This document shows, piece after piece, positions 32,874-45,420 of a stretch of DNA of 64,000 nt (its first letter is position 1; every line of letters starts with the position of its first letter). Origin of the DNA: Amorphophallus konjac (Eukaryota > Streptophyta > Magnoliopsida > Alismatales > Araceae); assembly GCA_022559845.1 (NCBI GenBank), contig CM040125.1, positions 325,383,829-325,447,828 on the forward strand, written 5' to 3'. The position numbers and the translations under genes were made by a program. The notes under the pieces were generated by a model that worked only from the letters and a program-made list of their open reading frames with translations, did not search any database and had not been told where the DNA came from.

Positions 32874-33770
32874 GCGATGCTCCTTGCTTCCACAACGTAA
32901 ACAAGTGCCGAGACCCTTCCAGCATTCCTTAGCCGAATGACCGAATTTTTCACAAAACGTGCAAGCTGTAGCAACTTGCTCCTTCTCTTCCTTGACTTTC
33001 TTTTGCTTATGGGAACTTTCACCATTCTCATTCCTGGATCTTTTCTTACTATCACGGCTTTTGTAGGGCTCCGTGATGCTGAACTTTTCTTTCTTATAAC
33101 GCCGATCGGAGCGTCGGCTGGATTCTTCTCCTTTCCCTTTTAAATTTTCAACCTTCTATAAGGTCCTTTCACACAAATACGCTCGTTGAACCATTTCCGC
33201 ATAAGTACGGATGTTTTGGGTCCCGAGCTGCTGAATGAAATCGGGTCATAACCCGTCCATGAACCAATTTGCCTTTAATAAATCGGTGCTGATAAGATGC
33301 GGTGCGTAAGGTGCAAGCCTTGAGAATTACAGTTCATATTCGGCAACCGTCATCATTCCTTGTCGAAGAGCGGCGAACTCCATAGCCTTTCTCTCTTTTA
33401 CGTGTACAGAAAAGTACTTGGCATGGAATAGGGTAAGAAAACCATCCCAGGTATGATGTGCATCGGCCGGAGGTGCCGGAACCGACTTCCACCATGTTCG
33501 GGCATCTTTGTTGAGTTGAAATGTTGCGAGACGCACCTTCTCCTGATAGGTGCATTGGATGACGTCAAATATCCGATTCATTTCGTCTATCCAGTTCTCT
33601 GTCTCGTCAGGATTAGAAGAACCAAAGAAATGCGGAGGGTTTAAGCTCCGAAAATTACGATGCAAATCACCAGCCCTTGCTCCTGCGCCAGCTTGCGCCA
33701 TGGTTTGTAATGCCTGAGTGAGGCCAGCAACCGTTTGTTGCATGCCATCCCAATTTACGTGATGAGCCAT
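32874..33770 (-). pseudogene. Gypsy gag with two zinc knuckles, three stops
   Basis: Gag forms the particle and packages RNA. ATG at 33770 (MAHHVNWDGMQQ) is chosen because the matching Gag homology begins just after it, although the frame is open to 33839. Retrotrans_gag core: FRSLNPPHFFGSSNPDE, then RLATFQLNKDARTWW. Two CCHC knuckles near 32870-32960: CTFCEKFGHSAKEC and CLRCGSKEHRMPDC, both complete. In-frame stops at 33327-33329 (TAA), 33246-33248 (TGA) and 33156-33158 (TAG). The same frame carries on into protease, as usual for single-frame plant chromoviruses. Confidence 0.92.
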
Positions 33771-33983
33771 GGTAATAATAAGGTACCTGAGAGAAAAATA
33801 ACAACGTGTTATTTCTCGTGAAACTGGAAGGAAAATCAATCTTAAAACTAATTAACTATCTTATCCCCGGTTCTACCCATTTCTCACATGGGTGTGGAAA
33901 TTTCTTCCTTAGTTCATAGGTAGGGGTCCTTAAACATTGGACTTATCCTATGACATGACTCTTCTCCTAAGTTCTGAGACTTA

Positions 33984-33996
33984 GGCTCTGATACCA
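33984..33996 (-). other. Gypsy primer binding site (initiator tRNA-Met)
   Basis: Plus-strand GGCTCTGATACCA is the complement of TGGTATCAGAGCC. It lies seven bases inside the 5' LTR border at 34004. Confidence 0.95.
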
Positions 33997-35173
33997 ACTT
34001 AACTGTCATGCCCCGAGCCTTTATGACAGTGGAAGACTCGCTCGAGAAATGTGAACAGCTGGCATGGTAAGCCTCTTGCAAGCAAGAATGATCAGAGCGC
34101 AAGATAATCACACACATAAATGTAATTACATAATAAGTTAGTCAAACTCCAACTTTATTTCATAAATGATCAAAATATTCTTTTACAATAACATTTTCAT
34201 CATTTTCCATTCCACTAGACTCAAGAAATGAGAAATTACAAAGACTCGATCTAACATTGTAGACTTCCTAAGTCTTCACTCTTCATTTGATATGACTTTC
34301 ATTCGCTCTCGGACCCCGAATCCGAATTCGTATCACTTTCATTTTCTGAAAAGATTAGAAATAGGTAATGAGCACACTTGCCCAGTAGGTATCTTTGTAT
34401 CAACATGAAGGCATCATTAAAGTAATTAACATTTTAGCTCTAGAGAAATATGGTAAAATCATGCAAATACGATCAATCACGCGGTTAAACCAAAGTAACA
34501 AGATGATCCTGTAAGATAGAATGAGAGCAAGAATGAACTAGCAAGAATGTAACAAGAACATGTTATTGGCATTTCATGAACAAGAATGTATCGAGAATGT
34601 ACTAGCAAGTCACATAATCATCACTCTAGTATCTTTTGCTTATGAGCAAGTACTTCGTGAATTTCTGTGGAATATCAAATCATGTACAAGAAAGTCATGT
34701 CGTTCCGTATCGTGGATCTTCACTTATTTATAGAGAAAGTACTATCAGCGCAATGCGACGCCAGTAGCATCATACCCCATGGTTTATAATAGTATGTTTC
34801 CGACAATCAGCCGAGGGGACTAGCATAGAGCCCTTGAACACAATCAGTGCTCGATCGTATCTTCAGGAATAAATCAAGCTACTTCCACGCATGTAACAAT
34901 AAAGTATGGCCAAGAATGTATAATTCAATAAGTTCATGATAACACTATTCAATGAATGAATGCTTCAATTTAATAATGCGAGAGTCAAGAATGACTTAAA
35001 CACGGTTATGCTTATGGAAATAAATCGGCAGCATAACGGTACATTTCTTTAACTTCCATTCATTATATTAAGTTTCTTGATTAATATGATAAGTCTTAGA
35101 CCATTATCAAGCCATCTAGGAACTTTAGAATATCAACCCTTGGGTCAAACCTCGGGTTAAGCACTCAAACAAT

Positions 35174-37112
35174 GTGACGGCCAAGTACTGGGCCGTTACA
35201 CTTATGTGACGCACCAGTAGTGGGCCGTTACATTAGTCTGAATCCAGAAATAGTAAAATAGACTTAGTTCAATGTGACGGTCTTATACTGGACCGTTACG
35301 TTCACGTGACGGTCTAGCCTTGATCCGTTAGAACGACTGATTCCAGAAACAATAATTGGACTCAGTTAAATGTGACGGTTGTATATTGGGCCGTTACTTG
35401 GGTCTGACAGTCCAATATAGGTCCGTTACATTGCTAGAACCAGAAAACATCGATAGTGCTTTCTAATCAATTGAGTTTTAATGGTACAACCAACTCGGTG
35501 TCCTAGTGGGAATCCTAGGCTCGCAGAGAATTACGGAGGCCTTGAAACAAGATTTCCTATTCTATTGGAAGGAATATCCAATAGAGAGGTCCTCATGTCC
35601 AAGAATAATGTTCCTATAGTGTAAAGTGTGAACTAATGGATAACATACCGGAATATGTGCCATGTACTTAAAGAAAATGACTCTATTGATAGAGAGAATG
35701 TGTAACAATATGAAATCATGATAAAACTTCGTCAATATATCATTGAAAATCATGGAGTTAATACAAACTATAGTGCTTTGGCATGAAATTAACATAACTT
35801 AAAATAACATAAGACACCTTAATCATACACTTTCGATTATGAATCAGTAACTAAACTTAAAGTCATGATAACAGGTCCAAACTTAGCTATCTAAGCTTAT
35901 TTATAAGTAAACTTTAACTGGTTATCATTCTGCCTCGGGCTGACAGAACACAGTGTCTGATGGTCTAGGATAGGCGCGTTACAGTGCTTGTGACGATTTA
36001 TCGTAGGGCCGTTACAGTGTTATAACGCACTGAGTCTGGGCCGTCAGAGATAACAGAGAAATTTAAAAACAACAGAAGGTGTGACGACTTGTCGTAAGGC
36101 CGTTAGATCATTGTGACGGTCTTAGCTTGATGCGTCAGATAGTCTGTTGGCTATAAAATAAAGTAAAGGTTTATGAAAATATAACATGCCTGGAAATCAA
36201 AATACTACAACTATTCCAGACATGATAAACGAAGTATAGGCCAACTACATGCATGGATTTTAGTGGATAGACAAGATAATATCTTTTATTTTCCATTTAG
36301 GGCTAAGAGATGCATGAATGTATAGAACTATTAAAACATGAAATCTATGATCTATCATGCATGAAATCAATCAAAACCAGAAGGCTTTTATCCCCAACAA
36401 GATATTTTTGCCAATCATGAGATGACCTACCTTTTAATCTGGGCTTTAATCTTCCAATTTGGGACTGCAAGACACGCCCTAGTTCTTTACTTCCTGAGAT
36501 TTTTCAGCAACTTTGCGTCGCTCTATCTCTCCAATCTCTTGACCTAAGGACGTAAAATTTTGAGGGTAAGAAGCTGAAACTAAGGTGATCAAAAAGTTAT
36601 AAAGGACTGAACTCTAATTACCTCCTTTGAACGTCCTAATCTCTTGATCTTCAGGGGTCTTTTGCTCTGAATTCTGGGCTACTATGACTGAATCAGCGAC
36701 TTTGGAAGCTTCTATCTCCTTGGTTGGTTGATCTCCTAGCACGAAATTTGGAGCACTATTAGTCTAAAGTATACTAAACAAAATATTCTAAAGAACTTAC
36801 CCGAAATTATGACTCCTTACCTTGATTCTTCACAAGCCAAAAATAAGGGTCGCTCAGTTCAGAACTAGGTCCTATTTATAGGGTTTTGGCTAGGGTTTGA
36901 AGATTAGATCGATTCTAGAGTCCTTAATTTGCCAGAACCTGATCCCTAAGAGTCCTTAGTAATGTTATAAGCTCTCTCAAGTTGATCTTCCGTAGATAGG
37001 ATCCCAATGTTCCAATCTTTTTGCTCGTTCTTCCATTCACGGAACTGACAGGATGTAACGCATCAAGACTGGTCCGTTACATGGCTGTGGCGGTCGCACG
37101 ATAGACCACTAC
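35174..37112. repeat. 26-nt palindromic modules, 5' LTR set
   Basis: Same modules and spacing as 27074-29011, some with further changes. In the module ending at 37080 the arms (GTAACG and CCGTTAC) pair better than in the 3' LTR copy, so the palindrome is probably the ancestral form. Confidence 0.85.
36873..36880 (-). promoter_or_regulatory. Candidate TATA box of the gypsy 5' LTR
   Basis: Minus-strand CCTATAAATAGGACC, in the centre of the LTR with transcription running toward lower coordinates. The same sequence is present in the 3' LTR (about 28776). No start site can be read from sequence alone. Confidence 0.6.
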
Positions 37113-37430
37113 ATCCAACGTGCACAGAGTTCAACATCAATCAAACTCTTTTGTTAATTATCTATATTATTATCCATAAAAATAGTATTTTATCCTTAAA
37201 ATACGTAAATAGGCTAAATAACCTTCCAGAATATGGGCCAAACTTAATGGGCTTAGTCCGTAAACCTTTTGGATTTTATTTAAATAGGCTAGGTTAATTA
37301 TTTAACATAATTGGGCCTTATAATGACTTATTAATCCAATAATCCTTTTATTAATCTATTTAGCCCTTATAAATTCCAGAGTATTCTATAAATAACTCAG
37401 AAATTATTACATAAATTCTGGGGCACTACA

Positions 37431-38071
37431 GGGCGGCCCATCCTTAAGGAGCTACCGTATCAACTGAGCAATGGCTATCGGATCGAAAGCAGTGAACAAA
37501 AAGTAGCTGCGGGACGAGACGCTTAAAATGGATGTCGGATTGTGATGCTGGTTTACTGCGGAGAAGGAAAACAAAAGAGTAGCACAGGGGACATATAGGG
37601 TAACAAACTACCCAGTATCTAGGGCGATACGTTGGGGTCATAAAGTGCCAGACACCGGCTCATTTGACGTGAGGAAAAAGAAAGGGGAAGGGATCAAAAT
37701 AGGGTAGAGGAGAATACACGGTGCAAACATGGCTGCTTGGTTTCTTCTTTTTTTTTACTTCATATGATCCATTCATATGTTGCATCAACATAGATAAAAG
37801 AAAAAAAGGAAAGGAAAACACCGTGAGATAGAAGGGAGGCAATCCACTTTTTATTCATCTACAGTGGCGAAGTAAACATAATTAGAAGAAGAGTACATTG
37901 TGGAGAAAATGAAAGGAAGAAAATGTAACAGAAAATAATACAATGAGGGGGGGAAGTGGAGCACTGACTCCGTTTCTCCCCCCTTCCTCACATCTCCTCT
38001 CTTCCTCACTCTCTTTATCTTCTTCTGCTTCTTCTTCCTTTCTTTCTCTCTGTTCGATGCTTGCTCCTCTG
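37431..38071 (-). repeat. Dispersed promoter-like repeat, copy 2, middle part
   Basis: Sequence between the gypsy element and LARD1, continuing 25715-25905. It contains a G-run followed by AAGTGGAGCACTGACTCC and a TCTTCCT-rich tract, matching ACGGAGCACGGACTCC at 19124 and the comparable block near 52040. A minus-strand 65-codon frame has no recognised domain. Confidence 0.5.
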
Positions 38072-39603
38072 TGATCGCACAAATCACTCGTCGTTGAAAA
38101 ATGTCGTGCTCAATTTTAAAATAATACCGCACTCACTCATAAGAAAATCTTAGATTAAGTGTAAAGTGATGAATACGGGTCGATCTCACAAGGAGGAAAT
38201 AATCTTTATTAGGTTAGAAAAACTTGTATTTTTAGAACGAAAGTTTGAGTGAGTTTTTTGAAAAGTAAAATCGAACTTGCGTGAAATTAAATCTAACTAA
38301 AGAAATTTGGAGGGTTGAGGAAGAGAAAAGTGGAAGAGATAGAGAGAGGATGAGAAAGAGAAATAATTGCACAAATGAAATTCTTATCGCTAGGAGTTGA
38401 AATTACAAGATCTATAAATTGAAAATTACAACTGAAGTAAACTAAGAGAAAATGGGAGAAAATAGAGCCGGGAAAAGATGAAGAACGCCGCCGTCTCCTC
38501 CTCGTCGAGCCTTGAGAGGATCGCTCCGCCTTGAAGGAGAACGCCATGAAAGGAAGTTGATGAAGAAGCCATCGTTGTCCATGTTACCGAGCCTTTGATC
38601 GTCGCCCTGCCTTGGAGTGTACACCGCCGTGAAAGGGAGATTGTAGAGGAGAGATCTAGGAGAGAAAGAGAGGATATTTGTAGAGGGGGTGAGGGCTAGC
38701 TAATGTAAGTCTAAGAGTGGGAGAGGTGATGGCAAGAGGTGGAATAAGTGGGAGAGGGAGAGAGGCAATCTAGCTATATGAATAGAGAGAAGAAGGGAGA
38801 TGGAGAGAGAGAGGTGAGGGCACACTTGGGTGTGAGGAAGAAGAATAAGAAGGTGTAGAGAAGGGGGAGGGCGCACCAAGGAGAGATAGAGAAAGAAGAA
38901 AAAACATCTATTCTAACAAAAATAAAATTATCTAGTAAAAATCCCCCTCTCTTTTTTTTAGTGGGCTATTTATAGGGGAATCAGGGCCAAATAGAGGGTG
39001 GAGATCGTGTTTGATGGAGATGGAGGGCTGAGATTGAAGGAGAAAATGATGGAAGATGGGGAGAGAGGAGAGGGCACCCCCTTTCTTGGGCGAGGGTTTG
39101 GGCGCCCCCCTTTGGTTTCCTAAATGGGAGAGGCCAGATTCCCTCCTATTTTCTCTCCAAGAATTTCTCTCCAAGATAATATCAATAAAATCATTTCTTT
39201 ATCTCCTTTCACACAAAAAAGGAATGGCGGCTGCTCCTTTGACTTGGTCAAGGGTGGAGGGTGCCTTAGGGCAACCATGCCGGTCTTGGTGACAGTCTTG
39301 CCCCTGGCCCTTCTGGCAATTGTCTTGGACGTCCTGCACATGTAAAATTTACTTTTAGCCCATAAAAATTATTGCATTGTGCGTATAAACCATGAATGTT
39401 TACAATTATGCAATGGAAAATTAATTCCCATGACCCTCAACCCCTTTTCATTGAATAATTATCTACAACTTAAGTTAATTTATGTGAAAGGCATGATTTA
39501 TGTGAAGTTGAAGTTAACTGTGAAATATGCATAATTGTCTAATTGTGTGCATGTGAAATGGTGTGTTTGACATGAATTATTACAGAAAGATGGGCACTCA
39601 CCA
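38072..39603 (-). repeat. LARD1 3' LTR (1532 bp)
   Basis: Plus strand starts TGATCGCACAAATCACTC and ends GATGGGCACTCACCA. On its own strand it begins TGGTGAGTGCCCATC; the partner begins TGATGAGTGCCCATC. A minus-strand TATA-like CCTATAAATAGCCC lies near 38966-38980. Confidence 0.93.
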
Positions 39604-40823
39604 CACCCCCCAACTTACTCATTGCTAGTCCCGTAGCCATGTAATTAGATTAAAATTTAGAATCAACAAGAGTTTGTAAAGTTCATACCTTCATATCTAG
39701 ATCCTCTTCGTAGAATCAACCAAAGATTAGGAATCTAGGAACTTTAATCCACACTAGTCTTAGATTGAAAATTTAGGTACATGACTAAGAATACAACCTA
39801 AAGTTTTATAGCACTTGTGTATGTGTAATACTAAATCTACAGCATAGATAATTGCACCCCTCATTTGCCATTTTAGATAGGTATCCTTCAACTCTGTACC
39901 TCCTAGATCAGAGCATTAAGTACAATAGTTTTTGTCTGCCTCCTTTCTTCACAATTTTTTTCAATACACGCATGATACTGCACAACCCTTCACCATTTGA
40001 CGTGAAACTCAACTCTTGTCTTAGGAGAAGCATGCCCGGTTACTAGGATCAGGGACATTTTTCATGGTGTTTGTTTTTTATTTTTTTTTATTTTTTTCAG
40101 CAATGTGCTTTTGCACTTATTTGATTGATAACTTTGGCAGATAACTATATCAAAAAGATCTCATCTCTAAGAAATGCAGAGTATCAGACACCACTCCAAA
40201 ATAACAGAAGGCTTGTCCTGCTCGTTTCATTAGCGTGCAAAGTGATTTTTGTTTTTCTTTTCTAAAGTGCTACTGAACTTTAAAAAGATTCTTAAATCAA
40301 TTTTCATGACTAGGTCGAGTAAATTTTCCATTATCCTACTTCCTTGTCTTTTCTATTCCAGAATTACTTTCAATGAGAGCATGAATCAAGAAAACTCAGT
40401 CAGAGATTTCATTTTTTTTATGCGAATGTAGGTCAAAATGACATGCAGGTTGTATTAAATGTAGCATGAGTTTTCTCTCCTCTCCGACTTAAATGACAAT
40501 ATCCTCAATGACATGGTGAAACAATAGAACAGTAGAACAATGTAGCAATAAATGTTGCTGAGAAGGAAGGGTATAACCTGATATCCGGGGTGAATTTTTT
40601 CTGGGTGATGAGGGCGATAGCGTCATCTCCTCAGCTCTTACCTAATCATTGAAAAACATACTAAAAATAAAGCATCAAATAACAAAAATATTAGGTTGCC
40701 TCCCAAGAAGTGCTAACTTTATCGTTTTCAACCAGACACTTGTAAGCTCCATAACCACCATGTTGAATTAAGAATAATCCGCCATATTATCTTATCTTTT
40801 TTTAATGTCCAACATTTGTGTCA

Positions 40824-42542
40824 CTAGAAGACAAGATTTTGCATGGCCATGCATGGACACGAAAATTGGATGTTAGCATGATTGAGTTTGTCGTGCAATA
40901 CATATGACACCAACTTTTCTTCCGTGGGAGTCATGTAAAAATCAACATTTATTATTTTTGGTTTGGCCAGCATTACATACCATGGTGAGTTTAATAGGCC
41001 AAACAGACCTCCCCGGTAAGAGAATGAGAGAGGAATCATCATGTCATCAATTATAAAATATTCCTCTTCAAACTTAAAGTCTTTATAAGTGTTGAAAACA
41101 TGAATGCAGACCATATTATCTTTCAAAAAATTTCTACCACCTCAAATTTAGGAATTATGTGAATATTGGTGAGGTGAGAATACATCGAAGGGTGAGGGGC
41201 TCCTATCAAATGATTAGTGTCAAGGAGATGAGCAATATCAAGAGTGAAAGAAGCACGCTCCTTAACACAATACTCGTGAGGTTCGATAGGATCAAATAGA
41301 TCGACTAATTGTAGAATGTCTACAACAAGATTAGATTCGCCGAAATCTTGAAGAGGTAAAAAATCAATACCCTCCCCTTGATCAAAAGTTGCCCAATCGA
41401 GATGGAGGTTATGTATGGTACCCGCCTCCTCCTTTACCCAAGAGAGATCATTTATGGCCTCACTCAATTCATTATCCACTGGCACATCCTCTTCATCCTT
41501 CTCCTAGAACAAGGTCTCCTCAAATTCAGGAAGGAAAATTGGTGGAGTTTGATCATTAACTAGCACATCACTTCCCTCTTCTTCTCCCCCCAACTTGAGA
41601 TCAACAACTTCTTTAAAACTCTCCTCAAAAGGGCAATTATGCTCAAGCTCCTCGAGATCATCTTTTTGATCATCATCATAACTACAACTAGCTCCCTCTA
41701 AAACTTCTTGATAAGACTCCTCCATGATTCCCCCATTACCTAAATCAAGAGTGATTTGCGTATTGTATTCTTGGGGAATCATAGGTTGATCAGAAAAGCT
41801 TTTATTATGGTCAAATTTTAGAAGTTGGTAGTCAAGGCTTGCATTGGAGTAGCTAGGTAGTTGATCCGCTTCCATGCCCTTGATGTTCTCAGCAAGCCGA
41901 TCTAGTCAGGGCCTGGATGGATTGATTTTGAGCGATGATAAATTGATGAAATTGATTAAAGCTCTCTTCCTGATTGAGAGTTGAGTGTGGAGGAGATAAA
42001 TATGTAGATTGAGAAGCAGAGGTTGAAGGATAAGAAGTTGAATGATGATCAGCTTGATAGTGAGATAGTGGAAAGAATGTGGGTTGTCCTCCGTAGTGGG
42101 CTTGGTCATAGCAGTTATTTTAAGATGGAGCCCAATTTTGAAAGAATTGATCCGGAGGACTTTGGGTCGGGCCTTGATAAGAATCCCAAGAAATATTATG
42201 TTGTCCTTCCCAACAAGAATCATAGGAAGGTGTGGAGAGTCTTTGAGCAATTTGGGCTTGTCCTTGGGTGCGAGACGAATCATAGGGCCTATGAAAGAAC
42301 TGAGTGGATTGGCAATGGTCATGAGTACATGATTGAAGGTGGGCCCTCATGAGTGATGGGCTTTCATTGTAGGCCGACCAAGAGTATGGGCTCTCATAGT
42401 GGGCCAGGCCAAGTTGGGTGAAAGGTGGAGCTTGAGTTGGATAATTGTCAACATAATGGGTCGGTATGGCCCACATGTCATTGTGCTTTTGATAATAAGG
42501 TGGCAGAAAGAATTTGGATTCATAGCCCAAAGGATGGATCAA
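40824..42542 (-). pseudogene. LARD1 uncharacterised ORF, broken
   Basis: Function unknown; no domain recognised. Segments: 42120-42542 (aromatic, Gln/Pro/Tyr-rich), 41123-41875 (acidic, one TAG at 41504-41506), and possibly 40824-41126 in another phase. It is similar to the LARD2 frame at 59866-61904: HYVDNYPTQAPPFTQ and YESPYSWSA here match HYVGEYLTQYPSFTQ and NESPYPWSA there, and DQPMIPQ ... GIMEESYQE matches QQPMVPL ... RIVKESYQR. Same order and strand, so they are homologous. The position just after the primer-site end of the element is where gag normally lies. Gag-like function is only an inference. Frameshifts separate the segments. Confidence 0.65.
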
Positions 42543-43722
42543 GAGAAATGGGCCAAAAAGTCAACCTTATCGAATTTACGAGCCCACTCAGAGATAGGAA
42601 TTTTCTCACCTATTTTTTTATTTATTTTTATTTATTTATTCTTTTCTCATTTTTTGGGGGGTTTTTCTTTTTTTCTTCTTTTTTTCAATTATTCTACCAA
42701 ATGATGAATCGGCACCCACTACCAAGTTGGTCCACCGGCCAGGTAAGAGGTGGGACAGTGGGAGGTTCCCCTTGTTTTCACAAGATCCTAATTAGTGAAC
42801 CACTTGTCCTCTTAGGCGTGAGCCACTTAACCTCTAGCCTAGACACCGATTTTATAAAATAATAGTTTTCTCAAAACCCTTTTTAAAAAAAAAACTTCTA
42901 AGGGTAAACTACCTCCTGAGATCTTCAATGGTACAACCAGCCTAGCTTCCGTGAGGGAATCCACGGGTGCGAGGACTTATGAAGGTCTTGGAGAATGAAT
43001 TTTCAGTCCAATGAGATGTAATACTCAATTGGAGGGTCCTTCTAACTCCAAGAAGGGTGTGCCTATATTGCCCTTAAGAAGGAGAAAGAGAGAAGAAAAG
43101 AAGAGATTTTTTATTTTTACTTTCAATGAGATGCAAGAAAGTGAATAAATAACTAGATGGACGAATGCATGAACTTGATGTAACTAGCATGATGACAAGA
43201 TGAGATTTTTTTATTTTATTTTTGTGTAAAATAAGATAAATATGAATGCTCTTTAATCAAAGAAACTAGCCAGAAAAATGTCTAATTAACATGCAATTCT
43301 AAGAAGAAAATAATGTTTTTTCAGAATTTTTGATTTTTTGATTTTTTAGAATTTTTCAAAAAAAATTCTAATTTTTTTTTGTAATTTTCATAATAGAATC
43401 TTTATCTTCAGATTTGGACCTATAGTGATGCATCCTTTTTTCTGGACTTTCCTGATTATCAAATTTCTGTTCCTTTGCACCTACGCTTCTGTCTTCTGTG
43501 ACATATTTTTTGACATATCTTTTTTCTGAATTTCTGATTTCTACATCTTTTGGTGGTAGATTTTATCCCCTTCAGCGACGCTTTCTGCAACACTTGATTT
43601 TTCTGAGATTTTCATGTCTGAATATCTGCTCTATTTGTTTTCTATAAAATAAAAGGGAAAGGAGTTAATATTCATATATACACATGAACACAAGAGATTC
43701 CAACTAAAAAAAAGAAAGTAAT

Positions 43723-43741
43723 CCTCCCCGACAATGGCGTC
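43723..43741 (-). other. LARD1 primer binding site, tRNA-Asp type, decayed
   Basis: Minus strand reads TTTTTGACGCCATTGTCGGG directly after the right LTR. It differs at a few positions from the TGGCGCCGTTGCCGGGGA site complementary to tRNA-Asp. LARD2 has a better copy. Confidence 0.75.
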
Positions 43742-43747
43742 AAAAAT

Positions 43748-45268
43748 TGATCGCACAAATCACTCGTCGTTGAAAAATGTCATACTCATTTTTAAAATAA
43801 TACCGCACTCACTCATAAGAAAATCTTAGATTAAGTGTTAAGTGATGAATACGGGTCGATCCCACGAGGAGGAAAGAATCTTTTATTAGGTTGGAAAAAC
43901 TTGTATTTTTGGAACCAAAGTTTGAGTGAGTTTTTTGAAAAGTGAAATCGAACTTGCGTGAAATTAAATCTAACTGAATAAATTTGGAGGGTTGAGGAAG
44001 AGAAGAGTGGAAGAGATAGAGAGAGGAAGAGAAAGAGAAACAATTGCACAAATGAAATTGTTATTGCTAGGAATTGAAATTACAAGATCTATAAAAATTA
44101 CAACCGAAGTAAACTAAGAGAAAAGGGGAGAAAATAGAGCCGAGAAAAGATGAAGAATGCCGCCGTCTCCTCCTCGCCGAGCCTTGGAGAGGATCGCTCC
44201 ACCTTGAAGGAGAATGCCGTGAAAGAAAGTTGATGAAGAAGCCGCCATTGTCCACGCTGCCGAGCCTTTGATCGTCGCCCTATCTTGGAGTGTATACCGC
44301 CGTGAAAGGGAGATTGTAGAGTAGAAATCTAGGAGAGAAAGAGAGGAGATTTGTAGAGGGGGTGAGGGCTAGCTAATTGAAGTCTAAGAGTGGGAGAGGT
44401 GATGGCAAGAGGTGGAAGAAGTGGGAGAGGGAGAGAGGCAATCTAGCTATATGAACAGAGAGAAGAAGAAGGGAGATGGAGAGAGAGAGGTGAGGGCACA
44501 CTTGGGTGTGAGGAAGAAGAAGAAGGTGAAGAGAAGGGGGAGGGTGCACCAAGGAGAGAGAGAGAAGGAAAAAATCTATTCTAACTGAAATAAAATTATC
44601 TAGCAAAAATCTCCCCCTCTTTAATTTAGTGGGCTATTTATAGGGGAATTGGGCCAAATAGAGGGTGGAGATCGTGTTTGATGGAGATGGAGGGCTGAGA
44701 TTGAAGGAGAAAATGATGGAGGATGGGGAGAGAGGATAGGGCACCCCCTTTCTTGGGCAAGGGTTTGGGCGCCCCCCTTGGGTTTCCTAAATGGGAGAGG
44801 ATTCCCTCCTATTTTCTCTCCAAGAATTTCTCTCCAAGATAATATCAATAAAATCCTTTATTTATCTCCTTTCACACAAAAAAGGAATGGCGGCTGCTCC
44901 TTTGACTTGGTCAAGGGTGGAGGGCGCCCTAGGGCAACCATGCCCTGGTCTTGGTAACTGTCTTGCCCCTGGCCCTTCTAACAATTGTCTTGGACATCCT
45001 GCACATGCAAAATTTACTTTTAGCCCATAAAAATTATTATGTTGTGCGTATAAACTATGAATGTTTACAATTATGCAATGGAAAATTAATTCTCATGGCT
45101 CTCAACCCATTTTCATTAAATATTTATTCATAAATTAAGTTAATTTACGTGAAAGACCTGATTTATATGAAGTTGAAGTTAACTGTGAAATATGCATAAT
45201 TATCTAATTATGTGCATGTGAAATGATGTGTTTGACATGAATTATTACAGAAAGATGGGCACTCATCA
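43748..45268 (-). repeat. LARD1 5' LTR (1521 bp)
   Basis: Begins TGATCGCACAAATCACTC and ends GATGGGCACTCATCA on the plus strand; matches 38072-39603. It includes the minus-strand TATA-like CTATAAATAG at 44635-44644. The flanking CTATG is the possible target-site duplication. Confidence 0.93.
44635..44644 (-). promoter_or_regulatory. Candidate TATA box of the LARD1 5' LTR
   Basis: Plus-strand CTATTTATAG, i.e. CTATAAATAG on the sense strand of the element. The same site is conserved in the other LTR. Confidence 0.55.
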
Positions 45269-45420
45269 CTATGCTCTCTCACCCTCTCCTCCTCTTCTCT
45301 GCTATGGTGCTCTTCTCTTCCTTCTCGATGCTTGATCTCTCTTCTCTGCTCAATGTCTTCTCCGTGCTTCTATCCTTCTCTTTTTTTCTTCTTCTCCATG
45401 AGGGCCTTTATATAGGGGAG
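45269..45420 (-). repeat. Dispersed promoter-like repeat, copy 2, right part
   Basis: T/C-rich tract ending with plus-strand CCTTTATATAGGGG, so the minus strand has CCCCTATATAAAGG, a TATA-like box. After removal of LARD1 and the gypsy element it is about 975 bp from the CAGCATCTCTCCC end at 25715, as in copy 3. Confidence 0.55.

Larger units (their letters stand above)
25906..37430 (-). mobile_element. Ty3/gypsy chromovirus (Tekay/Del type), full-length, inactive
   Basis: 11.5-kb minus-strand element: 5' LTR 34004-37430, initiator tRNA-Met primer site, gag-pol in a single frame, purine tract, 3' LTR 25906-29326. Domain order protease, reverse transcriptase, RNase H, integrase, chromodomain-like tail defines a chromovirus; LTRs of 3.4 kb suit Tekay/Del. 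Flanks GGGGG (25901-25905) and GGGCG (37431-37435) match at four of five bases and may be the target-site duplication. Nine in-frame stops make it inactive. Confidence 0.95.
34004..37430 (-). repeat. Gypsy 5' LTR (3427 bp)
   Basis: On the minus strand begins TGTAGTGCCCTGTAG-adjacent at the outer border (TGTAGTGCCCCAGAATTT) and ends GGCTCGGGGCATGACA beside the primer site. Near-identical to 25906-29326 with scattered, mostly transition, differences. The palindromic modules recur at about 35174-37112; the first pair again starts 32 nt apart (35174 and 35206). Confidence 0.95.
38072..45268 (-). mobile_element. LARD1: non-autonomous LTR retrotransposon
   Basis: 7.2 kb. LTRs 38072-39603 and 43748-45268; tRNA-Asp-type primer site beside the right LTR and a purine tract (minus-strand TAAGTTGGGGGGTG, ending at 39604) beside the left LTR, so it is a minus-strand element. 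Flanks CTCTG and CTATG match at four of five bases. The 4.1-kb interior has no reverse transcriptase, integrase or protease; it has one decayed uncharacterised frame (41123-42542) and otherwise noncoding, T-rich DNA. Such elements are called LARDs and must borrow enzymes from autonomous relatives, probably of the Athila/Tat clade given the primer. Confidence 0.88.

Noticed and set aside
37431..37480. Possible tRNA-like start (GGGCGGCCC ... GAGCAATGG)
   Set aside because: No cloverleaf with T-loop or matching acceptor stem could be drawn.
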